Origin: Vibrio sp. 10N.286.49.B3
Lineage (GTDB): Bacteria; Pseudomonadota; Gammaproteobacteria; Enterobacterales; Vibrionaceae
Direction: 5' to 3'
NCBI RefSeq assembly: GCF_002873395.1
Contig: NZ_MCUV01000024.1
Coordinates: 1-64,000 of the forward strand
DNA length: 64,000 bases
The notes under the pieces are model-generated. The model made no database searches, was not told where the DNA came from, and saw nothing but the letters and a program-made list of their open reading frames with translations. Numbering within the stretch: the stretch's first letter is position 1; each line of letters starts with the position of its first letter. The position numbers and the translations under genes are program-made. This document shows, piece by piece, positions 37,599-47,417 of the stretch.

Positions 37599-39089
37599 TT
37601 ATAACTCAGATTCACCATCCATTTTTCTTATCACCCAATCTGGAAAGGCATGCCAATGACTATAATTAGGGTTAGAGTCATAAATGTGATCTTCAGATAA
37701 CCATAAAGTATTATTCTCACTGTCTCGAGTTACTTGCCAGTAAAGACTATCCCTTTCTTTAAATAGATAGTGATGTAACTGAGTCGCAAAATCTTCACTG
37801 TAAACAATGAGACCAAGCTCAAGATTTAAAAAATCAGATCGAGGATCAAAATTAGATGAGCCAATATACGACACTTTATTATCTAAAATAATCGTTTTAT
37901 TGTGATAATAGGTATCGGTATGATAGTAATGATCACTATTTCTCGCTTGATCTTTATACTCAAAAATATTGATGCCCATACTTAATAATGTTTCCCGATG
38001 TTTTTCATAATAAGCAGGAATAAATCCAGAGTCATTTGATGCCGAAGAGTTAGTCACAACTTGAACATTTGCTCCTTGGTTTGTTAGCTGTTCTAATATC
38101 TCAAACTTTCCATTTGTTGGTACCATATAAGGAGATGAAATGGTAGCATGCTGAGCATTATCTAACTCTGCTTTAATCAAATGTTTAACACGAGAACGAA
38201 AGTAAGGTTTATTGTCGTCTAGTTTTTTTATTGAATCAAAAACAGGTGTGACAGTTACAGGCAAATAATTAATATCTGTTAAATGCTCTAAATGATATAA
38301 AATGTCAGCAATGATATCAGTATCATAATATAGTGAGTGTTCATATTCTTTATTAAAATGAGAGTAATTACCTGGTTCTTTAATCATAATAAGCTGAGAA
38401 ATAGGTATTAGGTTCCCACTTTGCCATAACGATTCATAATTATCAGCAAAGGCGTTAATGACATTACCTTTGAATATAACATCTAAATCATAAAAGTTTG
38501 CTTTTTGGCTGTAACCGAAATACTCGTTACCGATGTTTCTACCCCCTAATAGCAGAGTGTGGTGATCAACATTAAAATACTTCTCATGTAGGCGGTTATC
38601 GAGTTTATCTTGGTTCAATTGAAAGTCAGTGGCTCGCCCCAACCAGCCCATTTTTCTTGAGTTAAATGGATTGAAAATTCGAATTTGAATGTTGTGGTGA
38701 GCATCAATATCTGCCAACCACTGTTCATTAAATACTAATAGATCATCAAGTGCGAGACGAACTTGAACCCCTCGATCTGCGGCTTTTTTAAGCTCGTTAA
38801 GCAGTATGAGACCTAATGCATCTTTGTCCCAAGAGAAGTAGGTTATATCAATGGATGTTTCAGCATTGCGTATAAGATCAACACGACGTACAAAAGCTTC
38901 TGGCGCTGATGGAATTAAATACGCTTTTGCAGAATAGTGTTTTGTTGCCCAGTTTGCTTCAAAGTCCTCAGAAACTTCGGGACTTGGCGTAGCGCAACCT
39001 GTAAGTGTAACTATAAGCAAAAGCATTATAGCAGATGAGACATTGCGATAAGTTGTTCTCAAATAGTCAGATGATGGCATGAATGTCAT
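37599..39089 (-). CDS. Phospholipase D-family lipoprotein (ClsC/YmdC-like)
   Basis: A 496-residue protein with an N-terminal hydrophobic segment and lipobox (LTGC, near residues 29-32). Two complete HKD motifs are present, HEKYFNVD with GGRNIGNEYF near residue 170 and HNKTIILD with GSSNFDPRSDFLNLE near 400. Each is the histidine-lysine-aspartate set of one catalytic half. The closest known relatives by motif layout are ClsC-type cardiolipin synthases, which condense phosphatidylglycerol or phosphatidylethanolamine. The lipid anchor suggests a periplasmic, membrane-attached enzyme. The partner ymdB is not beside it. It lies downstream of the esterase-like gene on the same strand. Confidence 0.85.
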   Translation of the reverse strand: MTFMPSSDYLRTTYRNVSSAIMLLLIVTLTGCATPSPEVSEDFEANWATKHYSAKAYLIPSAPEAFVRRVDLIRNAETSIDITYFSWDKDALGLILLNELKKAADRGVQVRLALDDLLVFNEQWLADIDAHHNIQIRIFNPFNSRKMGWLGRATDFQLNQDKLDNRLHEKYFNVDHHTLLLGGRNIGNEYFGYSQKANFYDLDVIFKGNVINAFADNYESLWQSGNLIPISQLIMIKEPGNYSHFNKEYEHSLYYDTDIIADILYHLEHLTDINYLPVTVTPVFDSIKKLDDNKPYFRSRVKHLIKAELDNAQHATISSPYMVPTNGKFEILEQLTNQGANVQVVTNSSASNDSGFIPAYYEKHRETLLSMGINIFEYKDQARNSDHYYHTDTYYHNKTIILDNKVSYIGSSNFDPRSDFLNLELGLIVYSEDFATQLHHYLFKERDSLYWQVTRDSENNTLWLSEDHIYDSNPNYSHWHAFPDWVIRKMDGESEL

Positions 39090-39134
39090 AGGTGACCTTT
39101 AAATAAGTGATAACTAAAAGCATAGATGATAAAC

Positions 39135-39165
39135 AGAAAAAACGGCCAATAAAGATTGACCGTTT
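39135..39165 (-). terminator. Terminator after the esterase-like gene
   Basis: On the minus strand an AACGGTCAAT-type stem with one mismatch and a four-base loop is followed by six T residues, 20 bases beyond the stop at 39186. Confidence 0.72.
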
Positions 39166-39185
39166 AGGTTTATATTAAATGTTGT

Positions 39186-41291
39186 TTAGAAATAGCCTAA
39201 AGTCAGTTGATTTTCATCTAACCAATTCAAACGACCAGAGTTAACCGTTTCATCCTGAGTTTCTTGGTAGTCATTGTCCCAATTATTAACAGGGTTAATA
39301 TCACCATCTTCATTAATCAGTAGTACATTGTCATATTCAGTACGGTAAATGTATTGTGGGCTAAATAGCGCTTCACTAAACCAGAAACGAGACATTTCAT
39401 TCATTAATGCTTTGTCTTTTGTTGATGGGTGAACTTCAGTGCTATCTCTTCTTAATGATTTATTAAAAACAAAAGGCAGTTCTGAACCATGACAAGCGCC
39501 GCTAATACAACCAATGGTCTTAATAAATTCAATAATATCCATATCAGAAGCCAACTCTTCATCTAGGAAGTTAAAGCTTGGGTTGTAATCAAAATGATAG
39601 AAAGTCGCCGTAATCGGGGTGCCATTCTCATCTATGTTATTGTTATCTGAAGTTTCAGCTGCAATAAGGCGTGCAGGGCCAGCGAACAGCATATCGTTAA
39701 GTAAGGTTTTAAAATTACCCATGTTCTCGATAGAACCGAGTAAGCCTTCCTTAGGTGCATAATCTTCTAACGTGAGTAGTTGATTATTTATCTCACTATT
39801 GCCTAGGCCAAAAAATAACTTAACTACAGCCTCATATGCAGTATCTGGCAATGTCACTTGTTCGCCAATACAAGCCACTATTTCTTCGGTGCTATCTAAC
39901 GTAAGACAAGCGATAATTTCAGAAAGGCCATTAATACTTGGTTGTGTTAATGCTTGTTCGAGTTGTTGTTGGTTGTCTTTACTATTCAACCATGCTGCTA
40001 GGTTTTCAATGGTTTTATCCGCATCTTCTGGATCAATAACCTCGGGTGCTAACTCTGTAATTATTTCAATCACAGTTGGAATTAAAAAAGTTAAACTTGG
40101 CAACATACCAAAGCTGTTTGATTCGGAATTATTTGAGCCCAGTACGGTTGGGACGGTAAATTCAGCTTGCGATGGCTGAGAAATAAAATGGTAACCGTAG
40201 GCTGAAGAGAATAAAGGCTTCTTATATTCGTTATAAGGCGCAAAGGGCATCATAGTAGCCATTGGTGTATTATCAGCGCTAACGGGTATCAAGGAGCTTA
40301 GGCTGCTTAGTGATTTTAGTAGCCAATCGACGATACGTTCACCTGGTTCTGTTAGATCTTTTTGCTTTACCATCAAATCATCTAATGGCGCAGTTTTTAG
40401 TGCGTCTATATCAAGGTCACTCGTTAAGTTTTTAGCAACATCATAACTTTGATATTCAAAACCATATGGGTTACTTTGCATAATTGCACGTTGGAAATAG
40501 TCGCCTGTAACCACTTCCTTGTTATCATCTTGCTGGAGAATACCAACCGACATTGCCCCAGAACCTTGCCCCATTAAAGTGACGTTACTTGCATCGCCAC
40601 CGAAATTAGCAATGTTAGTATGCACCCATTCTAACGCTCGCTTTTGATCTCCCAGACCAAAGTTACCACCTTCTGGATTCGCTTTGCCATCAACCCACAT
40701 ACTGCCTAGTAATCCTAAACGGTAGTTGAACGTTACGGCAATAAAGGGTTGGTTATCAGATGCACCCTGTGCCACAACGGTATCAGCGTGTATGAGTGGC
40801 TCTGAGCCTGCGCCATATTCAAAGTCACCACCGTGAATAAAGACATAAACGGGTAACTCTTCATTGCCTTCCAAGCCTGCTGGACGCCAAATATTAAGGT
40901 TTAAACACGCTTCTGATTGTGCTTGTGTCGTTGCTTTGAGCTGTGGACAAGCATCCTGAAATACTGTCGCATCAAGACCACCACCAATCATGGCTTCATC
41001 ATTTAAATTATTAATGATCTGGCTATGTTCAAAACGAGCGGCTTGTGCGTATGGAATACCTTTAAAGGCTTCAATAGAGACACGTTCTTCATCACCATCA
41101 AGAGTAGTAATAACAACCGATTCTTCGAGAGCATTAATAGTGGTTTCACCAATAGAAAGAGAGACTTCTTTTGGGTCGAGAGGTTGCAGAGGATCGGGTG
41201 TTGATGGTCGGCTGGTATTGTCGTCACTGCCACAAGCAGCTAATGCTAAAGAAAGGGTGACAGCAAGAGTTGAGCGATTAAATACAGTCAT
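39186..41291 (-). CDS. Type-B carboxylesterase-like lipoprotein with altered nucleophile elbow
   Basis: A 701-residue protein with a lipobox LAAC at residues 17-20 and a Ser/Asp/Pro-rich linker. The carboxylesterase fold is clear: FKGIPYAQ, EACLNLNIWRP, the oxyanion loop FIHGGDFEYG and NYRLGLLG. The nucleophile elbow, usually GESAGA, reads GQGSGA (residues 241-246), so the catalytic serine position is Gly243 and the serine sits one place later. The triad acid (NNSESNSF) and histidine (CHGSELPFVF) are retained. It may be catalytically altered or inactive. The catalytic half is longer than usual by an inserted helical region at about 400-480. It precedes the phospholipase-D-like gene. Confidence 0.85.
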   Translation of the reverse strand: MTVFNRSTLAVTLSLALAACGSDDNTSRPSTPDPLQPLDPKEVSLSIGETTINALEESVVITTLDGDEERVSIEAFKGIPYAQAARFEHSQIINNLNDEAMIGGGLDATVFQDACPQLKATTQAQSEACLNLNIWRPAGLEGNEELPVYVFIHGGDFEYGAGSEPLIHADTVVAQGASDNQPFIAVTFNYRLGLLGSMWVDGKANPEGGNFGLGDQKRALEWVHTNIANFGGDASNVTLMGQGSGAMSVGILQQDDNKEVVTGDYFQRAIMQSNPYGFEYQSYDVAKNLTSDLDIDALKTAPLDDLMVKQKDLTEPGERIVDWLLKSLSSLSSLIPVSADNTPMATMMPFAPYNEYKKPLFSSAYGYHFISQPSQAEFTVPTVLGSNNSESNSFGMLPSLTFLIPTVIEIITELAPEVIDPEDADKTIENLAAWLNSKDNQQQLEQALTQPSINGLSEIIACLTLDSTEEIVACIGEQVTLPDTAYEAVVKLFFGLGNSEINNQLLTLEDYAPKEGLLGSIENMGNFKTLLNDMLFAGPARLIAAETSDNNNIDENGTPITATFYHFDYNPSFNFLDEELASDMDIIEFIKTIGCISGACHGSELPFVFNKSLRRDSTEVHPSTKDKALMNEMSRFWFSEALFSPQYIYRTEYDNVLLINEDGDINPVNNWDNDYQETQDETVNSGRLNWLDENQLTLGYF

Positions 41292-41480
41292 GAGTTATCC
41301 ACATTTATGGCACTTTTCGAGTGCTTGTAATTGTCATCAAAACGGGCCATTCCTGCGCATTACTTCCCCTTCAATGGGGTTTGATGTTTACGTTGTTTTG
41401 TTTATAGCGAGATAATAAAGGAGTTTCGCTAATGGTTGTAATCTTATATGAAGGACGACGCCCATCCAGTGTTATGGGTT

Positions 41481-41506
41481 AAGCTCTAGTCATCACACTA
41501 GAGCTT
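41481..41506. terminator. Hairpin downstream of the 556-residue membrane protein
   Basis: A perfect 10-bp stem AAGCTCTAGT with a six-base loop lies 17 bases past the stop on the minus strand. Only a short T-run follows, and that on the plus strand, so its direction is uncertain. Confidence 0.5.
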
Positions 41507-41522
41507 TTAAAAAAATGGGTAT

Positions 41523-43193
41523 CTAGAAGCGATAACCTAAGTTTAATGTCATTGCGTTGCGACTTTCCCCTTTATTATATAAAAAGGAGAGATTGTAATG
41601 TTTTCCCATTTGTTTATTGAAACCAATCAAATAAGCCCATTTATTAATATCAGTACCCACATTATAATGAAATACCTCACCGCCAATTTCCACACTGTCG
41701 ACCTTGCCATTCATGTAAGGCTTTAAACCTTGGTATTCAGCACCGATAAATATTTGTGCACGATAATCAGGTAATTGATAACCTAGCATTGGCTGTACAG
41801 TTAAGACACCATCGCCCCATTCATTAGCATCAGTCAATTTTGTTAATGAGTATGTCCCTGTCACTGATGCAAAAAGCTGACGGTAGCCTACAGAGAGTGT
41901 TGTACCGACACCAACGACATCATACTCAAGGTGTAATGGAACACGTAAAGTTGAACGATTACATAATACAGATAACTCTTTGCAAAAAGCATTACCTAAG
42001 CCAGGTAGTTTATTGTTGAGTTGTTCTTGTAAACCTTCACCAATAGCGCCGGTATATTGAGCATCAACATTGGCATCAACATTTACCTTTCCAACTAATC
42101 CATAGACATTCCAAAAAGGAAAAATATTAACATCACCACGGATAGAAAGACTTTCAGCTTTTACTGTACCGATTGACTCTTCTGGATCAAATAAGTCATT
42201 AAAGTCGATTCCCATTACATTAAAATCAGTAAAGCCAATGTTCATATCTTGATTACGGTACGCGACTGAAACTCCATATGGGAGTGGCACATCAATACCT
42301 TGACGACGGATCATATCCCCCATCAGTGGAAAGACTCGGTCAAGTTTTACACTGGCTTCATGAATACGAGGATCTGAAACTTGCGATAACAATTCCTCAT
42401 TTAAAACAGAGATGCCAGAGTCATTATAATAAGCAACGGGCTTAATCGTCATAACTAACTTGACGGGTTTATATTTTTTTGTAACACCATGGCTAGTGAT
42501 GGTTTTATCTGCAATAACAACTTTACCGTTATCTAATATGTTGAAATTAATCTTTTGATGGTATGAATCAATTTTATATTTGTCAAAAGTAAAAGGTTTT
42601 GAATTAGAAATAATCATGCTAGTTGGTTTGTTATTTTTAATATTAATCTCAACGTTCATGAATCTAAAGTAGGCAATATCTTGTGGTAGACCAAACTTTG
42701 AGTAATTAAATGTGATAACCGCATCACCATTACCTAAATCAGTGGCTTTCACAGATTTGGAATCATAACTTTGTGCATATTTACGTAATAAGTACTCTTT
42801 ACGTGTATTACTTTCTATTTCTTCAATTATATTTTCATTTTTTGCTAATTGTTCAAGATTATACTTAATACGTAAATCGATATTACCTTTAGCATCGGTA
42901 TCTTGAACGAGAAAAACTTCTGAATGTTTAACGTTATCACCAACTTCAATGGAGCGAGTAACATGCTCAACTAAATGCTCACCTTGAATAAGAGAGCTTA
43001 AGCCTAGTTTAGGTAAATTTTCATCAATACCATAACGTTGAAAAATCTCTTTACCATTATTACGAATATCTTCTGATGTAATAATATCATCACTTGCAAA
43101 AGAGGTTGCAGACATACCGGTTAATACCATAGCGCCTGCGATTAAGACTGAGCGAATTGAAGTGGTTTTTGTTAAAGACTTAGTTATTATCAT
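41523..43193 (-). CDS. Unrecognised outer-membrane protein
   Basis: A 556-residue protein with a signal peptide (about residues 1-33, ending TSFAS). The first half is hydrophilic and globular. From about residue 290 the sequence becomes amphipathic and strand-like, with glycine and aromatic turns, and it ends NLGYRF, a classical outer-membrane barrel C-terminus. One pair of cysteines near residue 395 (FCKELSVLCN) could form a disulfide. No family was recognised. It is transcribed alone between the divergently oriented neighbours' regions, upstream of the esterase-like gene. A ligand, transport role or adhesin role cannot be told. Confidence 0.72.
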   Translation of the reverse strand: MIITKSLTKTTSIRSVLIAGAMVLTGMSATSFASDDIITSEDIRNNGKEIFQRYGIDENLPKLGLSSLIQGEHLVEHVTRSIEVGDNVKHSEVFLVQDTDAKGNIDLRIKYNLEQLAKNENIIEEIESNTRKEYLLRKYAQSYDSKSVKATDLGNGDAVITFNYSKFGLPQDIAYFRFMNVEINIKNNKPTSMIISNSKPFTFDKYKIDSYHQKINFNILDNGKVVIADKTITSHGVTKKYKPVKLVMTIKPVAYYNDSGISVLNEELLSQVSDPRIHEASVKLDRVFPLMGDMIRRQGIDVPLPYGVSVAYRNQDMNIGFTDFNVMGIDFNDLFDPEESIGTVKAESLSIRGDVNIFPFWNVYGLVGKVNVDANVDAQYTGAIGEGLQEQLNNKLPGLGNAFCKELSVLCNRSTLRVPLHLEYDVVGVGTTLSVGYRQLFASVTGTYSLTKLTDANEWGDGVLTVQPMLGYQLPDYRAQIFIGAEYQGLKPYMNGKVDSVEIGGEVFHYNVGTDINKWAYLIGFNKQMGKHYNLSFLYNKGESRNAMTLNLGYRF

Positions 43194-43475
43194 TGCTTCA
43201 TCACCATACTGAATGTCAATCCTATGAGCATTTCAGTGAAAGTATTTTATCAGCTGCCCGCACCTTGTTCAGCTAGGTTACATCAATACCCCTACTGCTG
43301 TGGTTAATGAGTATTTGATGTTTTGTTGATGGGGAGATTATTACTCAATATAGCGGATGGAGTTAATCGCTTATGATGGATAAGACCCTCAGATCGTACC
43401 CAACGACTTTTATTCTTTAACTTAATTAGAAAATAGCCTCATGTTAGTGATGACGGCATGAGGCTACGATTAAAA

Positions 43476-44828
43476 TTAAATTGACAGATTGGGGTTATAT
43501 AATTTGGTATAAAAACTGGCAACGCCTAAACAAACAAAAACCAGTGATAGCATTAATAATGGCGTTTCTATCGAATAACTTGGTGTGCTTTGTAGGGCAC
43601 TCATCGTTAACACAACGGATAAATTACCGCCAAGTACTTTTTGTATCGCCATTTTTGGAGAAGCACAAACCTTCCAGATAAAGAAACCATTAGCAAAAAA
43701 TAATCCAGCTAACTGCCATGCCTCAGTGAGGGTTGGCATAATAAAAATATATTGAGCAAGAAAAAACACCCCCCAAACAATAGAACCTATTCCCGCATGC
43801 TTAATCGCATTGTTAGGCAGAGTGACAAGAACATTGGCAAAGATAGCAGAGATCATTGGCATAATGTAGCCACCAGGTACCGGTATATATATCCACATGA
43901 GTAAGCAGGTCACTAAAATACTAACAGCAGTGATCACTTTGCGTAAACGCTCTGATGCAGGAATAGCAAAAGAACTTTGTGGTAATGGCGTTGTTAAATA
44001 GTCAGTTTCTGTCTTATCGATCCATTTTTTAAGTTTATCTTGATTGCTTTTTAAAGAAGATAAGCTGCAGATGATAAGATGTATACCTTGCTTCTTGTGG
44101 CGAGCAATATCACTCGGTACCCCAGATAGTGTTTCGAGCTTGATCATCGCATCAATAATGATTTTCCAACGATTTTTTTCATTAAGTAGTCGTGAACTGC
44201 CATTAAGAGGAAGCGCCAATATCTCTTGTAGCTTAGTAAGTCGACGAATCTGTTCATCATTATTTTTACTAATATTTGTGCCATTGTTAACTAAGCATAA
44301 CTTAATGTGATAGATACTCTCTTTGAGTAAAGTAAAAAAGGTACTCTCTGTTTTTACTGGCCAAATAAAGCGAAATACAAGACTAAAAGCAATAATGCCT
44401 AAGACGTTTTCTTTCATCCGTAATATGGCAATATTGAAGGTGGTTGCACTATCAAAACCACCAACAGTTGAAATGATAGTGCATACAACAAAACCGATCG
44501 TAAATGCATAACCGAATCGCTTATGTGATGACATAGCCACACATAGAGCGAGAAAGAGCACGTAGAAAGTAATGAATAATAATCGTTCTTGGGCAAAGAA
44601 AGCCAATAAGAAAGTGGCATAACAAGCGCCTAGCAGTGTTCCTAAGAGGCGATTTTGACCTTTTCTTATCGCATGGGAATAGGTTTCATTAGCTGCAACA
44701 ATAAATACGGTGATAGCAGCCCAATAAGGCTTGTCCCACCCTAGCGATAAAGGCAGCAAAATAGAGATAGCAACGGCAATCCCTACTTTGATTGCTTCTT
44801 TGGTGTTATGACTTAAATGACTTAGCAT
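43476..44828 (-). CDS. FUSC-family inner-membrane efflux protein (AaeB-like)
   Basis: A 450-residue protein with two blocks of membrane segments (about residues 15-160 and 310-445) around a cytoplasmic helical part, as in the FUSC/AaeB family. The signature near the start (GWDKPYWAAITVFIVA) and after the middle (TCLLMWIYIPVPGGYIMPM) fits. It is shorter than E. coli AaeB (about 655 residues). AaeB with AaeA exports aromatic carboxylic acids. The adaptor gene lies 23 bases upstream in the same operon. Substrate is inferred only from the operon type. Confidence 0.82.
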   Translation of the reverse strand: MLSHLSHNTKEAIKVGIAVAISILLPLSLGWDKPYWAAITVFIVAANETYSHAIRKGQNRLLGTLLGACYATFLLAFFAQERLLFITFYVLFLALCVAMSSHKRFGYAFTIGFVVCTIISTVGGFDSATTFNIAILRMKENVLGIIAFSLVFRFIWPVKTESTFFTLLKESIYHIKLCLVNNGTNISKNNDEQIRRLTKLQEILALPLNGSSRLLNEKNRWKIIIDAMIKLETLSGVPSDIARHKKQGIHLIICSLSSLKSNQDKLKKWIDKTETDYLTTPLPQSSFAIPASERLRKVITAVSILVTCLLMWIYIPVPGGYIMPMISAIFANVLVTLPNNAIKHAGIGSIVWGVFFLAQYIFIMPTLTEAWQLAGLFFANGFFIWKVCASPKMAIQKVLGGNLSVVLTMSALQSTPSYSIETPLLMLSLVFVCLGVASFYTKLYNPNLSI

Positions 44829-44851
44829 ATTGAAGCCCTCCTATTGAACCA

Positions 44852-45718
44852 CTATTCGCCTTTGATTATTTTCACTGAAGCTGTCATACCAACACGTAAT
44901 TGCAAATCTTCAGGGATGTTAGTGAGTTTAATTTTTACTGGGATACGTTGTGCTAAACGGATCCATTGAAAGTTTGGGTTCACTGTTGGTAGTAAGTTTG
45001 TGCTTGTGCTGCCATCAGATTTAGCAATGCCATAGCCAATACTTTCAATTTTACCTTCAAGGTTGTATTTATTGTGCATGAGTAATGTGATGTAGGCTTT
45101 GTCTTGTGGATCAACACCGTTTAAGTCCGTTTCTTTAAAGAAGCCTTCCACCCAAAAACTATCCTTATCAATAAGTGCAACGACAGGGGTATTCGCAACC
45201 ACTTGAGAGCCTTCACGTAAATTAAAATTTGTGATGTAGCCATCTGTTGGAGCGTATACTTTAGTAAAAGATAAATTGAGTTTAGCATCATCAACACTGG
45301 CTCGAGCTACGTCACGATTTGCTTCAGCGGTTTCTATCGCATTAGTTAAATTATTCAGGGTTAAAACAGGCACAGCCCCTGGGGTAATTTTAACTAGTTC
45401 GAATGAACGCTTAGCCTCATTTTTAGCTTTCTTAACGAGCGCTTCGCTTTGCTTGAGTGCTGCTTGTGCTTTTTTGAGGTTGACCTGATAGATACTGTCA
45501 TCTATTTCAAATAAAAGATCACCTTTGTTAACCAGGACGTTATCGTTTATTTCTATATTGGTTACTTGACCTGTAACACGTGGCGTGACTTGAATGACAT
45601 AAGCACGTACTTGTCCATCACGAGTCCACGGGTTAGCGGTGTAAATACAGTATTGAGTGTAGCCAATATAACCTGCGATTAAAGCTAGGGTAACAGTAAT
45701 AAAATATCGTTTTAGCAT
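44852..45718 (-). CDS. HlyD-family efflux periplasmic adaptor (AaeA-like)
   Basis: A 288-residue adaptor with one N-terminal membrane segment (residues 5-24), the first lipoyl strand at about 45-60, a short coiled-coil hairpin and the second lipoyl half (KVYAPTDGYITNFNLREGSQV near 155-175). Its size and order match AaeA/EmrA-type adaptors that bridge an inner-membrane pump to an outer-membrane channel. It sits between the DUF1656 gene (11 bases upstream) and the FUSC pump, so the three make one aaeXAB-type operon. No LysR-type aaeR gene is next to it. Confidence 0.85.
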   Translation of the reverse strand: MLKRYFITVTLALIAGYIGYTQYCIYTANPWTRDGQVRAYVIQVTPRVTGQVTNIEINDNVLVNKGDLLFEIDDSIYQVNLKKAQAALKQSEALVKKAKNEAKRSFELVKITPGAVPVLTLNNLTNAIETAEANRDVARASVDDAKLNLSFTKVYAPTDGYITNFNLREGSQVVANTPVVALIDKDSFWVEGFFKETDLNGVDPQDKAYITLLMHNKYNLEGKIESIGYGIAKSDGSTSTNLLPTVNPNFQWIRLAQRIPVKIKLTNIPEDLQLRVGMTASVKIIKGE

Positions 45719-45729
45719 GGTATAGCCCT

Positions 45730-45942
45730 CTAAATTATAGCGATAAAGTGGCTAATCAAGCCGGTAAAAATAATGACCATGCTTAACTCTACAATTGCTG
45801 GTTGTGCAATGTATTTGTAAATGCCAGTTTTGGTCGCAATGATGCTTATTACACTAGTCAGTAGGTAAGCGATAACAATAACTAGTAGCAGTGGAGGAAG
45901 ATAAACTTCACCAAGTACTAGTTCGTGGGGCATAAGATTCAT
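45730..45942 (-). CDS. DUF1656 (AaeX-like) small membrane protein
   Basis: A 70-residue protein with two membrane segments (about 14-35 and 48-68). It fits AaeX/DUF1656, a small membrane protein always encoded at the start of AaeAB-type efflux operons, as it is here. A second ATG lies three codons in. Its role is not known. Confidence 0.8.
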   Translation of the reverse strand: MNLMPHELVLGEVYLPPLLLVIVIAYLLTSVISIIATKTGIYKYIAQPAIVELSMVIIFTGLISHFIAII

Positions 45943-46178
45943 AGGTTACTTACCTGCTTAATTAGAGTAAGCAGGAACTATAAAGTCAAAAATGAGTAAA
46001 GCTGAATCACTTATGTAGGATGCAACCCATCATCGGGTCTTATTATCAGCGCTATTACCAACAAGTCTTGTCACGTTTTCGGGAATAGTATTAGCAGGGG
46101 TGATGATGAAAGCTTTGTGGGGTAAGAGACCGAATAAATCACTGGGGGATAAATGCAGTTAGTTGCGTTGGGTTGTAT

Positions 46179-46217
46179 AAAAGCCAGCTCATTAATAATG
46201 AAGCTGGCTTTATTTTT
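46179..46217. terminator. Terminator of the L,D-transpeptidase-like gene
   Basis: A 10-bp stem AAAGCCAGCT / AGCTGGCTTT with an AT-rich loop is flanked by T-rich tracts on both sides. It lies 10 bases past the stop on the minus strand and can act on either strand. Confidence 0.82.
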
Positions 46218-46226
46218 AGCTGTATA

Positions 46227-46844
46227 TTAAGCGCTTGCGTAAATAACGCTACCACCCTTAATGAGATCAATGATCTCTTTTGATACATTTTCAGGTAAAG
46301 CAGGGCAACCCCAACTACGTCCTAAATAACCATTTTGCTTGATAAAGGATTCATTCGCATATTTAGCACCATGAACAACAATGTAGCGCTGACGAGCATT
46401 ATCATTAAGGCCACTGGTTAAACCATCAAGTTTTAGAGAGTAGCCATTAGAGCCAAAGTAGGTAGTATCGGTTAAGAAAGTTCCTAATGATGTTTTGCGA
46501 GAGTCAACTGTATTTGAAAACTTCACCGCTTGTTTGCCACCACTATTTACACCATGAGAAACGAACGTGTTATAGATTAACTTCTTCTTTTCTAAGTCAA
46601 TAACATAGAAGCGCTTTTCTGTTGATGGCTTACTGTAATCAATAATGGTTAACAGTGGCTTTTTTCTACCATCGGTTTTATCGAAGGCGATATAAGCTTC
46701 TTTAAATAGCTGAAAATCAATCACACCATCGAGCTTTGCTGCTTGGTACTGCTTTTCAATGTTCTTATCTGTTGCTGGTAGAGTAGCCATCGCTACTGAT
46801 ATTGATGAGATAAAACACACCAAAAATAAAATAATCTTTTTCAT
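46227..46844 (-). CDS. Murein L,D-transpeptidase catalytic domain family protein
   Basis: A 205-residue secreted protein with a signal peptide (residues 1-20, ending VAMA). The catalytic part holds IVVHGAKYANESF with the conserved histidine and GYLGRSWGCPALP near residue 180 with the catalytic cysteine in the HxxxxxxxxGC(P) layout of this YkuD-like clan. Proteins of this group are predicted to act on peptidoglycan stem peptides in the periplasm. The domain is the only one present. It is transcribed alone and has its own terminator. The enzyme class is inferred from the motif. Confidence 0.82.
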   Translation of the reverse strand: MKKIILFLVCFISSISVAMATLPATDKNIEKQYQAAKLDGVIDFQLFKEAYIAFDKTDGRKKPLLTIIDYSKPSTEKRFYVIDLEKKKLIYNTFVSHGVNSGGKQAVKFSNTVDSRKTSLGTFLTDTTYFGSNGYSLKLDGLTSGLNDNARQRYIVVHGAKYANESFIKQNGYLGRSWGCPALPENVSKEIIDLIKGGSVIYASA

Positions 46845-47417
46845 TAATACAACTTTATCAATATTAAATAGGGCTTGTAGGTATATTGATTTAAATTCAA
46901 TACCTTATAAGACTTTGCTAAATATATCTATTGCACATAATCTCGCCATGTAAAAAAATTACATAGTAAGTAAAGTGCCAAGTTTACTTTTAATAAGTAA
47001 TTGAAAGTAAAGCAAATAGATTTATTATTAAACTCGTCACTGGTTAAGAATTGATCATATCGTATAAAAAAACACATTTCAACTTAGGTTATTATCGATT
47101 GATTACTTATTCTATTTTGTAATATTTGAATTAAATACTTGTTTTTATAGGGCAGTTGCTTGTTTTTAAATAATTAGGAAACAGTAAATATATTCAGTCA
47201 ATGAAAAAAAATTACGATAAAAAAAGAGAGAACTACGTGAAAAATAAAGGATAAATATTGAACAGGAAAATAAATGCGCCATTAATTGAAGAAAATGTAA
47301 CAAAGTGAGATTTAGATCGTATTTATCATCATTATGCGTAGTTTTTTCATAAAAGAAGAAGCTCAGAGCCAACCTAATGAGGAAGCATCTGAGCTTTCGG
47401 GTTGCAGTTGTATCCAG
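46845..47417. other. AT-rich intergenic region between the L,D-transpeptidase-like gene and glgX
   Basis: About 570 bases at low G+C content. A 68-codon minus-strand frame (47166-47372) is rich in Phe, Leu and Tyr, lacks a ribosome site and overlaps the glgX hairpin, so it is not called. Apart from that hairpin (47357-47396) no RNA, repeat or confident promoter was found. Confidence 0.5.
47357..47396 (-). terminator. Hairpin downstream of glgX
   Basis: Arms AAGCTCAGA and TCTGAGCTT flank a 22-base loop, 21 bases past the glgX stop. On the minus strand CTTCTTTT follows. A probable terminator. Confidence 0.55.

Noticed and set aside
47166..47372. 68-codon minus-strand frame downstream of glgX
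   Set aside because: Phe/Leu/Tyr-rich, no ribosome site, and it runs through the glgX hairpin.
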